Positions 1-11,528 of a stretch of DNA of 64,000 nt are shown here, in pieces (positions within the stretch are counted from its first letter, which is position 1; the number at the start of each line of letters is the position of its first letter). Source of the stretch: Odobenus rosmarus divergens (taxonomy: Eukaryota; Chordata; Mammalia; Carnivora; Odobenidae); assembly GCF_000321225.1 (NCBI RefSeq), contig NW_004451409.1, positions 316,352 through 380,351 on the forward strand, read 5' to 3'. The position numbers and the translations under genes are program-made. The notes beneath the pieces are model-generated. The model did not search any database. It was not told the DNA's origin and saw only the letters and a list, made by a program, of their open reading frames with translations.

Positions 1-292
1 AACATATGTTAAGAAAAAAGAAAAAGAAGATAGCAGAAGGGGAAGAATGAAGGAGAGTAAGTCGGACGGGGAGACGAACCATGAGAGCTGATGGACTCTG
101 AAAAACAAACTGAGGGTTCTAGAGGGGAGGAGGGTGGGGGGATGGGTTAGTCTGGTGATGGGTATTAAAGAGGGCACATTCTGCGTGGAGCACTGGGTGT
201 TATGCACAATGAATCATGGAACACTACATCAAGAACTAATGATGTAATGTATGGTGATTAACATAACAATAAAAAAAATTTTTTAAAAAGTA
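1..292 (+). mobile_element. LINE-1 3' UTR fragment, cut by the window edge
   Basis: This is the 3' end of a carnivoran L1. It has an A-rich segment (about 9-35), a polypurine G-rich block (about 122-146), then GGGCACATTCTGCGTGGAGCACTGGGTGTTATGCACAATGAATCATGG and the terminal GGTGATTAACATAACAATAAAAAAA tail. It matches 11007-11290 almost base for base in the same orientation, so both belong to one young subfamily. The 5' part lies outside the window, so neither its length nor a left target-site duplication can be judged. It is non-coding. Confidence 0.9.
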
Positions 293-675
293 GTTACTAC
301 TAAATAAACAGTAATTCAAAAGAAGTAATCTCCCAAACAGTGCACTCAGTTCAGATTTCATTAAGGGTCTTATATTCATCATTACCTACTTTTTTTATGT
401 GAATCCAATATCTAAGAGAGAAAATCATCATCATTTTTAGTGTTTAAGTTTTTAAGATAAAAGATTTTAAGATAAAAAGATATATCTTAGAACATCCGAA
501 GATTGCATTCAATTACTTATAACATGAGACCACCATATCTTAAGAGTATTTAGTAACTCAATCCTCCTGGGGAGAGCACCTAAGATACAGCTTTTTCAGA
601 CTTAGACACATTCTCTATTCTATAAAATATAACAGTATAACAAGTTTCCAAATGTAGCAGAAGGTGAAATAGGCC
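293..675. other. Unassigned AT-rich stretch
   Basis: No recognisable repeat or exon. A short internal echo TTTTAAGATAAAA occurs twice near 450-480. The first AGTAGTTACTAC just after the L1 tail may be target flank, but the left partner is off the window. Confidence 0.5.
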
Positions 676-840
676 CCCAAATTTATGTTTTGTTTTGTTT
701 TTCTTTTTTTTATTATGTTATGTTAATCACCATATATTATTTCATTAGTTTTTGATGTAGTGTTCCATGATTCATTGTTTGCGTATAACACCCAGTGCTC
801 CATTCAGTACGTGCCCTCTTTAATACCCAAATTTATGTTT
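676..840 (-). mobile_element. Short 5'-truncated LINE-1 insertion with 15-bp target-site duplication
   Basis: Read on the minus strand, this is only the last ~130 bases of an L1 3' UTR (GGGCACGTACTGAATGGAGCACTGGGTG to GGTGATTAACATAACATAA) and an A-rich tail, seen as the T-rich run 691-712. The direct repeat CCCAAATTTATGTTT occurs at 676-690 and 826-840 and brackets the element. CCCA also belongs to the L1 consensus, so the true duplication may be 11-15 bp. This is a textbook target-primed reverse-transcription product, severely truncated at its 5' end. Confidence 0.93.
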
Positions 841-1374
841 AATCAGAAATTGTGTTACAGTAGGAAGCCAATTTAAGCATTACCTAAATGTAACAGCAAG
901 TGAGATATGTTCCCAAAATGCCCACTCTGAAACACAAGAAATAGTATAACCTGGTTGAATAGAAAGATTCCTGGATTACATTATCACACTGTTAACTTCT
1001 CAGTGCTTTTAAAATCTTTCTAAAATGTATTGGTAAACTTAACTTTCTCACCTCAATAAGGTCATTTTCATGACATAATGGATAATTAAGGTCCTTGTAA
1101 CCTCTAAAGAATATGATTACATATATCAGTTCTTGCTAAAAATAATTGTAGATGCAGGTACAGAGTTAAAGACAAACAAATGCATACTCCACAACAAATG
1201 TTGAATGTCTTTTAAAAATAATTTCACTGATCTGAACTTATTTTTTCTTCTACTTGCCTACTTCCAAAAATAAAGTAGCTCTGTCCAAAAAATGCACTAG
1301 ATTGAGGAGTTGGTGAAGGGATTCTGTGATTAAACAATTATTCTATGAAAGCTACAGTACCTGTGTTATTACAT
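841..1374. other. Unassigned AT-rich stretch
   Basis: I see no repeat family or coding pattern here. Confidence 0.45.
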
Positions 1375-1545
1375 TACCTCAGTTAATATTCAGGAGAACC
1401 CTTGGTGATAGGAATCATTGTTCCAAGTTTACAAAAAAGAAAAGGAAAGTTTAGAAAGTTTAGTTAACTTGTCTAGATTCACAGGCAATAAATGAAAGAA
1501 GCAGTTCTGTTTCCCAGACTTGGTATTTCTAGTACATTATGTTGT
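1375..1545 (-). mobile_element. Possible MIR relic
   Basis: The order of phrases (a degenerate 'ATTGTTCCAAGTTTACAAAAAAG', then 'AGTTAACTTGTCTAGATTCACAGGCAATAAATG', then 'AGCAGTTCTGTTTCCCAGACTTGGT') follows the reverse complement of a MIR core (ATTTTACAGATGAGGAAAC ... AACTTGCCCAAGGTCACACAG ... CCCAGG). Divergence is high and the ends are approximate. Confidence 0.5.
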
Positions 1546-1639
1546 TTCAAAATCTAGTTAGCTGGAAAGTCTAGTTATTGGAAAGTTTTCAACAATATGA
1601 AAATATTATTTGCAAATGAACATTTGTAAGTTGTTTCAA

Positions 1640-1900
1640 CAATTTTATTCATGTTTTTAACATCATTTATTGAGTGGCTCCTACTAACTTTGTATCAGGT
1701 ACCATGCTAGGACAATTAACATAACAGTGAGCAATAATCTCTGCTCTCATGAAATTTATAATTTCAATTGAGTGAAAAATAGAAAGACAAAATAATCACA
1801 TACTATAATAACTGCAGGCGAGCAAACAAACAAGACAAAATAGAGAATAACAATGGGAGAGCTACATTTTATAGGGTGGTCAAGAATTAGCCAGGGGGTT
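1640..1900 (-). mobile_element. L2 (LINE-2) 3'-end relic
   Basis: The sequence TTATTGAGTGGCTCCTACTA..GTATCAGGTACCATGCTAGGAC..CAGTGAGCAATAATCTCTGCTCTCATGAAATTTATAATTTC is a diverged reverse complement of the L2 3' end. A later AGGGTGGTCAAGAATTAG matches the region further upstream in L2. It is an ancient mammalian relic with no function implied. Confidence 0.75.
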
Positions 1901-2500
1901 GGGGTCCCAACCATGCTGGAATACCAGCAACACAGACTGATGGGAAAGGTAAGGGACAGAGCTGAGACTCAATTAGGCAAAAAAGCAGATGAGCAACCCA
2001 CTTGATAGACAGACCAGTGAGAAGGGAAATCAAGATGCGTCTTTATGCTTGGAAAAAGAAAAATCCAGAAAAAAATTTCTTAAGGGAAAATGAAAGGGAT
2101 GAGGATCTAAAACCCCAAAAAGAGACACGATTGAGGCTAAGCACTTAGAGTCATTTACATGGGTTGTTGTCAAGGTATAACTTTAGTCCTAAACCTTAAA
2201 CTGAGGTTCAAGTAAGGCAACCAAGCAAAAACTACAGAGGCTGGATCCAAGGTGGGGGGTCAAAGAAGGATGAGGTACATAGCACAATAGGCATAAGACC
2301 CTAGGACTGGCTGTCAGTGAAATGGCCTTAGGAGAGGGAGGGCATGTCAGAACTCTGTAATTAAGACCACGCTGTCATATCTCTGATTGAAAATATAAAC
2401 ATTTTTAGGATGCTGCTGAGGCCACTGATGTGACCAGACTCCACTCTCAGAGTTAGATTTCATTAGCCCAGAGTGTGGCCCCACCAGGAGCAATTTTTCA
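1901..2500. other. Unassigned stretch
   Basis: Moderately purine-rich; no repeat family recognised. Only short open frames occur. Phrases such as GAGGTTCAAGTAAGGCAACCAAGCAAAAACTACAGAG could be an old LTR, but I cannot assign it. Confidence 0.4.
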
Positions 2501-2504
2501 ATAA

Positions 2505-3175
2505 ACTTGTTACTTTGAGATAATAGAAGATTTACATGCAGTTGTAAAAAATAGGATTCTGTGTCCATTTTACTCAGTTTCCCTTAATAATATCTTGCAA
2601 AACAAAAGCACAATATTGTGACCAGGGTACTAACATCAAGATATAGAACATTTCCATCACCTCAAGATACAAAATTTTCCCATCATGTTGCCCTCTTATC
2701 GCCATACCCACTTCCCTTCCACTCTCACCTCATCCTTAATCCTGGACAACTAATGTACTCATAATCTTGAAATTTTTTCATTTCAAAATGTTATAAAAAA
2801 GAATCATAGGTATGTCACTCTTTGGGGTTTGCTTTTGTTCACTCACCATAATTCTCCAGTGATTAAGTTGTTGCATGTATCAGTAACCTCCTTTTTATTG
2901 CTGAGTAGTATTCCATGATATAGATGTACCACAATTTACTTAACCATTCATCCATGAAAGGACATCTGGGTTGTTTCCTGATTTGGGGTATTATGACTAC
3001 AGCTGTTAGAACCATTTATGTACAAGTTGTTATATGAATTTGGGATAAAAGCTCAGGAGTATAATTGCTGGGTCATATGGTAGTTACATGTTTAGTTTTT
3101 TAAGAAACTGCTGAATTATTTTCCACAGTAACTGTACTATGTTGCATTCCCACCCCAGCAATGTATGTAGTGATC
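2505..3175 (-). mobile_element. Old LINE-1 (L1M-type) 3' end
   Basis: On the minus strand this is the 3' part of an old mammalian L1. The plus strand reads TTGCTGAGTAGTATTCCATGATATAGATGTACCACAATTTACTTAACCATTCATCC..GGACATCTGGGTTGTTTCC..CTGGGTCATATGGTAG, the familiar antisense of the ORF2/3' UTR junction. Upstream, ATTTACATGCAGTTGTAAAAAATAGG and TTGCAAAACAAAAGCACAATATTGTGACCAGGGTACTAACATC match the long L1M 3' UTR. It carries many differences from younger L1 copies in the window and has no target-site duplication I could find. Confidence 0.85.
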
Positions 3176-4491
3176 AAGTTTTTCCACAAGCTTTCCAGCA
3201 TTAGGAAATGCTACCCTTCCAGGGTAGGAAGCCAATATCCACTGACACTCGGATACCATAGGTACATTCCAGGTGAGGGTTCCTTAACACTAATAAATCT
3301 ATTTTCATTTACCATCACCGAAATCTGGATGCAGTCATGTTAATTATACTGTTTTAGAATAATCTAATAAAATTAGAATAATAAATAAGCCAAATGTGGT
3401 TTTTAATTTACTATCAGCAATCTGTCATTCTTTAATTATCCTGCCATTTTGTAGAAATGAATGGTTAGAAAAAATATGTTAAACCTGTCATTTATTCTAC
3501 CTTACACATTCTTATGGGGCCTGAAATAACAGACAAACCTCTTAAGTATATGACCTATATCAAAGTGTCATGTCTAAAATTTGGCACAAAGATTTTTAAG
3601 GTCATGAAGGGTAGAAACTAGAAAAAAAAAAAAGATTGTCATTTAAAAGCTGCAAAGTTTCTAACTCATAAGCTAAAATACTTTTATTTTGCTTTGAGAA
3701 ACACTTTCTTCACCTTGAGAAAAAAACACCTAAAAGGCTCCTAAGTTACTCAAAGTAAAAAGCAAGTATCTGCCCACTTTTCTGGGAACAAGTAAAACAA
3801 CCAATAATTTGAAAGCAGATGTTTCACAGAGGGAATCTAAGTTTTCTGTTTGGCAATATAAATTGTATTGAGTGGCTGTTCTAAGCCCTGAAACTGCAGC
3901 TTTTGTTGCTTTTAGTGGGGAGAGTGAAAATGTTTCTGAATGGATTGAGTGAAGAAAAAAAGAAATTTTTCTCTCTCTGGACCTTGGGATACTTGTATTT
4001 CCAGGATGGGAGAGGCAAGTGGGGATTGGGAAGTGTGGGGATTTCTGCACTGGTCACTGAGGTCTGAGGACAGTGGCAGGCTGTCTGTTTAGGAAACGCC
4101 TTACTTTGTAAGTGAACGTAAGACTAACAGAAAATTTTCAAAAGTTAGCTTATGGTCACAGCTTCTCAAAGGAGAATTAAGAAAAGATCCTGTTTCAAGA
4201 CTGTAAGAATGGTAAAGAGAAGGAGAACTGTCCCTTCCTGCCTGATAGCAGTCACAAGCCAGGAGACATCACTGATGTGGTCAGGCATAACCACCCAATG
4301 AAGAAGTCAAGCAGATTATGAGGAAATTTGCCTTTCAGCACATGGAATGCCGAATATGAGGAACCTCCCAGATATAACTAAGGGACATAATGAGGAGAGC
4401 CTAACTCCTGGGGTCCACTCTGAGGTTTATCTGCATTGGATGATTTCAGTGCAATCAGCAGTGGAACCCCATTTCACTGGAAGTCAAAAAG
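3176..4491. other. Unassigned stretch
   Basis: No repeat family, exon or RNA gene recognised. The longest minus-strand open frame (3730-4050, 106 codons) has no recognisable domain and low-complexity edges, so it is not called as a gene. Confidence 0.4.
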
Positions 4492-4657
4492 CAGTGGTTC
4501 TCATGCTTCAGCGTGCTAAGAATCTCCTGAGTGCTTACTAAGAGGCAAATCCCGGGGTTCCAGTCCAGAGGGTCTGATTTATGTCTCCCATTTTAAAAAG
4601 CTCTCAGATAATGCTGATGCAGGCAGTCCAAGACAACACTTCAAGAAACATTGCCTG
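4492..4657 (+). mobile_element. MER5A-like hAT (Charlie-type) DNA transposon relic
   Basis: It starts with the terminal phrase CAGTGGTTCTCATGCTTCAGCGTGCTAAGAATCTCCTGAG, passes through GGGTTCCAGTCCAGAGGGTCTGATTTATG and GATAATGCTGATGCAGGCAGTCC, and ends near ACACTTCAAGAAACATTGCCTG. These are the order and ends of the non-autonomous MER5A element. It has no coding capacity. Confidence 0.85.
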
Positions 4658-6879
4658 AAAAGTTAAAGCACTTTTATCAGGTATTAATGTGAAACCTACA
4701 AAAAAAAAAAAAAAAAGTCAAATCATTCTTACATAAAGTAAGACAATACATTTTAGCTCTTTAATTTACATTTTTGGCTAAGAGCTATTAGAGCAATGAG
4801 GACCCAGAGCCTCATTTTGGAATAATTATCTTCGGTGTGGGCTCTAGAAGCAATTATCTTAACAAATTCTTCTTAAAAATCAATAAAATATATTTTTGTT
4901 TTATATTTTTTAAAATCAACAATTTTATTTTGTTCATTAAAAAATGTGTGTTGAATGTCTACTATGCATGAAAAATAAGCATTATATAAAACAAAAAGTT
5001 AATTTACATGAACAAACTTGTTTCAGGTACTTTACAATCTATGGGTTTTTAGAACGAGGGAATTAAACATATCTATTGGATATTCTTATATATGAAAAAT
5101 GTCTTATTCCATGGGGTTCAGAAATAAATATTTTCTTAATAATGATTATGCACATAATTCCTTCTCTTGTCTACTGCAATTGAATTTTAAATTATACATT
5201 TCTATAAATCTTTCCTATTTGTTATTTTATTGATTGCCTAATTACTTTCAGATATTATTATTTGTAGATATTTATACTGGATTTTTTTATTCAATAACAT
5301 TGCATAATGCTCAAAAGTTATGCAGTTTATTTTCATTTTTATTTACTTAGCTAAGCCAAATTATTTTCAAGAAGGAAAGAAAGCATACTTATTAGACTGG
5401 GATATTTGATTCTCTGCTAGAATATATGAATGTGCCAAGTAATAAGAGCTAGTTTTTAAAAATTTAATTCCAAAATGTCAACACGTAGGGAAAATTTTAG
5501 ATGGCTTTGAGTCCATTTATTATTACAGCAGTACAAGTATTTTGAGGAACAATTAGTTTTTCATCTTAGAGTTCACAATTACAATCAATATTATAAAAAC
5601 ATTTCTGAAATATGCTTCTCTGTTTTGACTTCAAGTAAGATACTCATTTCTGAGCTTTTATAGGATTTGGTAAGTTCTCAGCTATTAATACTAGACTAAC
5701 ATTTAAAAGGAACATTTAACTAAACTTTTTAAATAAGTAGTTCACAAAATTGCTCAATATATGCTCTAAGGATTTATTTCTTTTCATTTTAATTAATTGA
5801 TTTATAAATTGCAGAATTCTGTCTATATCATGATAGTAATTACTGATCAGATTATAGGATTCATGTTGAACAGCAAGGGAAAGGGGACATATTAAAGCTA
5901 AAATTTGGTATCTGACCAGTTATGGTGGAGCTAAATAAAAAGATAAGGTAAGTCATTCAGTCAAACTTGAGAAATAGAGAAAAGGTAATAGAAGAGTAAA
6001 ATTAGTGGAAAGCTGAGTTTAAGGCATGAGAAGTAACCTGTTAGCAAAACAGTTAAGAGTCAGATTGATACAAACCTGAAGGAAGTTTTTCCAAGAATCA
6101 TTTATCTTTTCAAATATCTCCCCCCTTCAAAGTATTAACATCACTAAAAATATTATCAGAAATCCCTAGCTTTCTTTTGGAGTTCTCTAAATTTTGTGTT
6201 AGGTCTGGGTTCAACAGACTCAATGGAATAGAAGAAACAGGTACATGTAATTTATAAGCAAGAGTTTGTTATTATTTCATCTCTTTATTATATTAAAAGT
6301 CTGACAGTGATACTCTACATTCAGTGTCTGGGGCATTATGTTTCTAAAAGTTCAGTAAAAACCTAACAGTCTTATAAAATTCTAAATATGAGTCAGAGCA
6401 TTAACTGTGTAAGAGGGTTGGGTCTGGTGTTTTATGGCATTTCTCTCAAATGTTCTTGCTGGATTTTGGCTTCACTCAGGCAGTAAAAACTACCGTGATG
6501 AGTCAAAACATAGAAATAAAATCATATGGTATATTACTGATAAAACCCATACCACATGAGTTGAAAATATGAAACTATGAAACTATGGACTGCCCGAGGA
6601 GTGAAAACGTCATGTTCAAAAAATTTAGAAATTCTTTTCCAAAGTGCTCAAGGTCAATTATGATTCAAGTCAATATAACAAGGATCTTTGTATCTCTATA
6701 CTATTTTATGGAAAACACTATATACTCATCCTCAAAAAATAAATTATGAAATGAATAAATAAAACACAAATTATTGTCTTTAGGGTATAGATCAGTCACA
6801 CAGGTCCCATCTTTGCTTCTACCTGAAAACAGTGGCAACATCAGCCATCTTTTTTTTTAAACCTTACATAACACTTCCA
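4658..6879. other. Long AT-rich unassigned stretch
   Basis: About 2.2 kb with very low GC and no recognisable gene. It contains a pure A run at about 4699-4716. A weak reverse-strand L2-like phrase (TTGAATGTCTACTATGCATG..AAGCATTATATAAAAC) sits near 4940-4995. The rest is unassigned. Confidence 0.4.
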
Positions 6880-7425
6880 CCCTAACATTTCCATGTCCTA
6901 ATTCTTCTGGTCCCTCTCCATTTCACTGCCTCAGGGCTAGGGCTAAGTGCTAGGAACAGATTCACCATCTTTTCTCCCCTTCTTTTCTAACATGGATTGT
7001 ATATGGGAGGTAAATGTGCTAGGCTCAAAGTGCTTATTCCCTGTCTCCCATGTCGTGAGGCGTGAACATCTCACTCTGTTCTGGCCAATGAGTTATTAAG
7101 CGGAAGTTAATTGAGTGAATTGTTTTTATCAAAGTGCTGGAACCACTTTTTGCCTTTCATTTCCCCCCTTATCTTCTTGCCTGCAACTTGGATGCAATGC
7201 CTAGAGGTAGAATGGCCATCCTTTAAACAAAAGAACCAAAGCCTCATGCCAAGGTTTGCAGAATAAGAAGCAAATAGAGCCCAGAAAGTTGATGACTGTC
7301 TTAAACAGCTGCAAGAGTTCTGGACTGCCTACCTCTGGACTTGCCACATCAGAAAAATAAAACTGCTATTGGCTTAAATCACTACAAACAGGGTTTCTTG
7401 TATGTGGAATCAAATGTAACACTAA
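6880..7425 (+). mobile_element. Ancient LTR-like repeat (family uncertain, MaLR-type 3' end)
   Basis: The stretch contains TCTGGCCAATGAGTTATTAAGCGGAAGTTAATTG, GAGTTCTGGACTGCCTACCTCTGGACTTGCCACATCAG and AAAATAAAACTGCTATTGGCTTAAATCACTACAAACAGGGTTTCTTG. I recognise this order as a widespread old mammalian LTR-like repeat with its AATAAA-type signal close to the 3' end. The family name and the 5' boundary are not certain. Confidence 0.55.
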
Positions 7426-7724
7426 TCAATTTAAACAGGAAATAATGGCTCCTCTCCTCACATTAACATGTGTATAAATATTTACACTAAAATTGTTTTC
7501 TATCTTACATCAATAAACATTTTTAAAACAAAGGAAGAAATAAACATACAGCAAAAAAAATTAAATATACACAAATTGTTTAAGGATTTTGTTTTGTTGA
7601 TATTGTTGTTTGTTGGTTTTTATTTTTTGTTTTTTTTTGTCCTTGGCCAAACAATGTTTAATATTACATGCAATGGAAATAAATCCTAGTTATGGTGTTT
7701 TTTAAAAAATAATTGCTAATTCTT
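7426..7724. other. AT-rich spacer between two old LTR-like repeats
   Basis: T-rich on the plus strand (7587-7640), with no repeat family identified. The open frame 7468-7689 is low-complexity translation of this AT-rich DNA. Confidence 0.45.
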
Positions 7725-8225
7725 TGACACTTTTCCCCAAAGTTAGGATCTATGTGCCTTTCCCTTTGAATAGGAGTAGACTTGCTTGTAACCAACAGAA
7801 TTCAGCAAAAATGACTCTGTGTGATTTCCAAAGCTAGGTCAGCAAGGGCAATGCAGCCTCAACCTCATTTGCTTGAACATTTGTATTTAGATCCCTGAGC
7901 GACTCGCTAAGAAATCCAACTGCTCTAAGGACCTCATTCTTTAAGGATGCCAATAGAGAGGCACTCTTACAGAGTCCTAATCTTCCAAATTCTTCCAGCT
8001 CCCAAGGCAAACGCAGGAATGAGCAGGACTTCAGCCCCAGCAATTGAGTCCTTGGCCTTTGAGTCTTTTCAGGAGAGACCAGACATCATGGAACAGAGAC
8101 ATGTTCATCATGGAAGTTATCCTCATATAGACCTATCCAAACTACTGACCTATAGAATTTATTAGCAAAATAAAAATTTCTTTATGCTGTTAAGTTTTGG
8201 GGTGATTTGTTTTGTGGAAATAGTG
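7725..8225 (+). mobile_element. Ancient LTR-like repeat (MaLR-type)
   Basis: Visible phrases in order are CTTTGAATAGGAGTAGACTTGCTTGTAACCAACAGAATTCAGCAAAAATGACTCTGTGTGATTTCCAAAGCTAGGTCA, then CTCCCAAGGCAAACGCAGGAATGAGCAGGACTTCAGCCCCAGCAATTGAGTC, AGACCAGACATCATGGAACAGAGACATG, and the end GCTGTTAAGTTTTGGGGTGATTTGTTTTGTGGAAATAG. This is the layout of an old mammalian MaLR-type LTR. The overlapping open frames on both strands are chance frames inside it. Confidence 0.65.
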
Positions 8226-10494
8226 GCCACAACATTGGAGAAAGCTGTTCCCCCACACACATTCAGACATATGTGAGAAGTTTTTCAGAATGAATACAAT
8301 GACACATGGTAATGACAGAAATGGTATCCAAGAGGATTGCAGAAATAAGGCAAGCAATATTTTACACTTATAGTGTCCTTTGAGTCCATGGAATTCAAGA
8401 CCCATTACAAACTTAACTCCCTAACAACAAAATACATAGAAACCCTGTTGTGTGTCTTGGTGTACTGTAATTCACAAGAAAGAGAATGTGTTCAAATAAT
8501 CAGAAATGAAAATACAAAATCATCAGATAACACTGAATTTTCAAAATGCATTCAAACTTTTAGTTTGGCAAATAATACCCTTTTCCAGAATACCTGATGC
8601 TTATACTCCTCTTACTTTCTCCCAGTATAAAAACAGCAGCAGCAGCAGCATGATCCTTTATCTCAATTCTTCAACCCAAATGCTGATGATTCAGATGGCG
8701 AAATGCCATAGATTTCTATATCATGTAATGCATTTCTTTCATATTCCATATTTAATGATGTTTGATTTCATCTTTTCCCTTTTCATATTACAAACTTAGC
8801 AAAGGCAGAGCCAATGTTAGGAAAACTTGATCTCTTAAGTTTCTTACACTTAGCTAAACTATAGTGTCCCATATTGAAAACATAATTTTATTGTTTGAAT
8901 TTTATTGTTTCATTCTTCCTATTAAAACATTAAAGTATCCTGTCTAAAAATCTTATTCTCTGAAAGATTTTCCTTTGCTTTTTATTTTTAAACAACAGCA
9001 GCATTTCTACAAGATGCTTGCAAATGACTTTGTGTATTTTGATCTATAATTATTTCTCTCTTCTTCATAGTCTGTCCAAAGAGGCATGCAGATATAGATG
9101 GGGTGATGAAAACAAAATGTCATGGAAACCAGACTCACTGACAGTCAGCCAAGAGCTTCCCTTAAATACTTCTCTTGAAACAAAGTTGAAAATTATGAAC
9201 TTTTTCTCAAGTCCTGACACCATCTTCCTCAAAATAATTCAACTTAGGTCTTTCCAAGGGTTTTGTTTATTGTCGAAGACAGACAGCTCATACCCTTCCT
9301 GAGGCCTAAATTGCTCAGATTACTGTCAAAAATCACTCAATCCAGTACTTTGTTTGGATATACCTGTCCTAAAATTGTGACGCTAACCTCCACATGCTTT
9401 GTACTGAAAAATGGAAATGGGATTCTCTGCTTTGTGCTAACTATAAAAAAGTACAAATTTCTAAAATCTGAATATAGATTTTAAAGTTATTAAATTATAG
9501 TAAAAAGTTTACAATAATCTGGCCAACTTATTTATGTTAGCTACAATATGAGTATTATAGGGTTTTGCGGGTTTTGTTTTGTTTTCAGTTTCCACCATAG
9601 TAGTTTATAGGTTTGTGGAGGCACACAAATAGTGCCAGGCTCAATGTGTTATATCATTGTTTGAGGTTTCAGATTTCATTATCAATGGTATAACTTTAAT
9701 CATATATGTTTATTTCTTAATGTATTTTAATAATTGGTTAGTCACTACCGATTTTGTACTTTCTTACATGTTTTGAATCTTTCTAACATCTTTAAAAGAG
9801 TTTGCCTTCTCCATATATCAGGGAGAACTTTTAAGTATTTCCTCAAAGCAAATTAATTTTTCACAAACATAATTTATATGGAACTGATTCTTTTTGAGTT
9901 AAATGGGATTTTTATCCCATGGTTTGTATCTAAGTTGATTTCCAAAATATCAAATGTCTTGTGCTTTGCACTGTTATTGTTGGCTTTCCATTAAGTTCAT
10001 CTGTTGGCATGACTCTTAAACTTAGAAAACATAACAAAGCATATTGTTATATTTCATGAGTTGATATTTTCGGAAATGCTACATAATTAGGGAGTGGACA
10101 AACATTTGGAAGATTATTCAATTTTCTAACAGATTTGTTTTAACAGTTGCGGTAGTGGGGACTCTTGAGATCTGAGTGCTGTGTAATGGAAACGTATTTA
10201 TTAAGTTTCTGTTGAGTGTCTTCCAGTGCTTTATAAGGAAAGGTGTGCTGCTTTAATTGAGACAGTGCCTAAAACAACACAATAACATTCTCTTACAATA
10301 AATGCCCTAACTGCCAAATATAATTAAAGAATTTCCAGATTCTGCCAAGAAAATCTAATCAAAATCCTACCACTAACAAGTCCATGCATTATTAGAAAAT
10401 TAAAATGGTTACTGAAGCCTGGATCTGTAAACTTTTTCAGGTATTCTACTTAAGTCCTTAATTCACTCACCTTCACTTACCAGGACCCCACATT
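8226..10494. other. Unassigned AT-rich stretch with a small CAG run
   Basis: No gene, exon or clear repeat family over about 2.3 kb. It includes a six-unit AGC/CAG run at 8634-8651 that lies in an open frame only by chance. Confidence 0.4.
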
Positions 10495-10499
10495 TTTAT

Positions 10500-10655
10500 T
10501 CATGCAACTTGTTCCTATATACTGTAAGACTAGTTGCATTGAATTACAGTCTATATATATATACTGTTTGTTTGTTCCAGTAAGATTTGAAGTTATCAAG
10601 GGCAGGGACAAGTCTTTTTCATCCCTGTACTAATCAACTAACAGAGTGTGAAAAA
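10500..10655 (+). mobile_element. Possible L2 3'-end relic
   Basis: CAGTAAGATTTGAAGTTATCAAGGGCAGGGACAAGTCTTTTTCATCCCTGTACTAATCAACTAACAGAG is a diverged form of the L2 3' end (GTAAGCTCC..GAGGGCAGGGAC..). A short AT microsatellite (about 10552-10563) interrupts the beginning. Confidence 0.5.
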
Positions 10656-10846
10656 GACAGCACAGATAATATGGAAATGGAGTGGAATGGGGAGAGGTAG
10701 GCTAAAATCTTACACTGCGAGGCATGATAAAGTATTCTGTATGGAAGTTTAGTATTGTCATGACCACCGAAGTCCCCAAAACACATGCTAGAGTTTCTTA
10801 ATGCTGCAGCTTCACCAAAAATTACAAAAATAGTTGAGAGATAATT

Positions 10847-11528
10847 GAAAACACAATTGTGTCACTGAGTGTTGCTGGAGTGGTGGGGGGTGGGAGGGAT
10901 GGGGTGGCTGGGTGATAGACATTGGGTAGGGTATGTGCTATGGTCAGCGCTGTGAATTGTGCAAGACTGTTGAATCACAGATCTGTACTTCTGAAACAAA
11001 TATTGCAACATATGTTAAGAAAAAAGAAAAAGAAGATAGCAGGAGGGGAAGAATGAAGGGGAGTAAGTTGGATGGGGAGACAAACCATGAGAGACAATGG
11101 ACTCTGAAAAACAAACTGAGGGTTCTAGAGGGGAGGAGGGTAGGGGGATGGGTTAGCCTGGTGATGGGTATTAAAGAGGGCACATTCTGCGTGGAGTACT
11201 GGGTGTTATGCACAAACAATGAATCATGGAACACTACATCAAAAACTAATGATGTAATATATGGTGATTAACATAACAATAAAAAAATTTTAAAAAATGG
11301 GTATAAAAAAACTAATGAGATACTATATGTTGGCTAACTAAACATAAAAAGAAAAAAAAGAATTTTTTTTTTAATTTTAAAAAAAGAAGACAACTCTATG
11401 AAAGTAGACAGTAGTTGACCCAAGACGCAACAGAATGTAAATAAGTAGGACTGAATAAAATCAATGAGGAAACCCTACATGTAGTTCTTTGTTTTAAAAA
11501 AAAAAAGAAAGAAAGAAAACACAATTGT
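10847..11528 (+). mobile_element. Composite LINE-1 insertion with probable 3' transduction, 14-bp target-site duplication
   Basis: The perfect repeat GAAAACACAATTGT at 10847-10860 and 11515-11528 encloses about 654 bp. Inside, in order: an L1 3' UTR part with a G-rich block (10861-11013), an A-rich junction (11017-11038), a second L1 3' UTR ending GGTGATTAACATAACAATAAAA (about 11039-11290), a short third L1 3' terminus (ACTAATGAGATACTATATGTTGGCTAACTAAAC, about 11308-11345), about 109 bp not L1-like (11386-11494) with an AATAAA at 11454, and a final A-rich tail to 11514. One target duplication around everything means a single insertion. The simplest reading is a readthrough transcript of a source L1 that used a downstream polyadenylation signal. 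Confidence 0.85.

Noticed and set aside
8634..8651. CAG repeat inside an open frame
   Set aside because: Only six units, no conserved protein around it, and the frame is short. A coding polyglutamine or polyserine tract is not supported.
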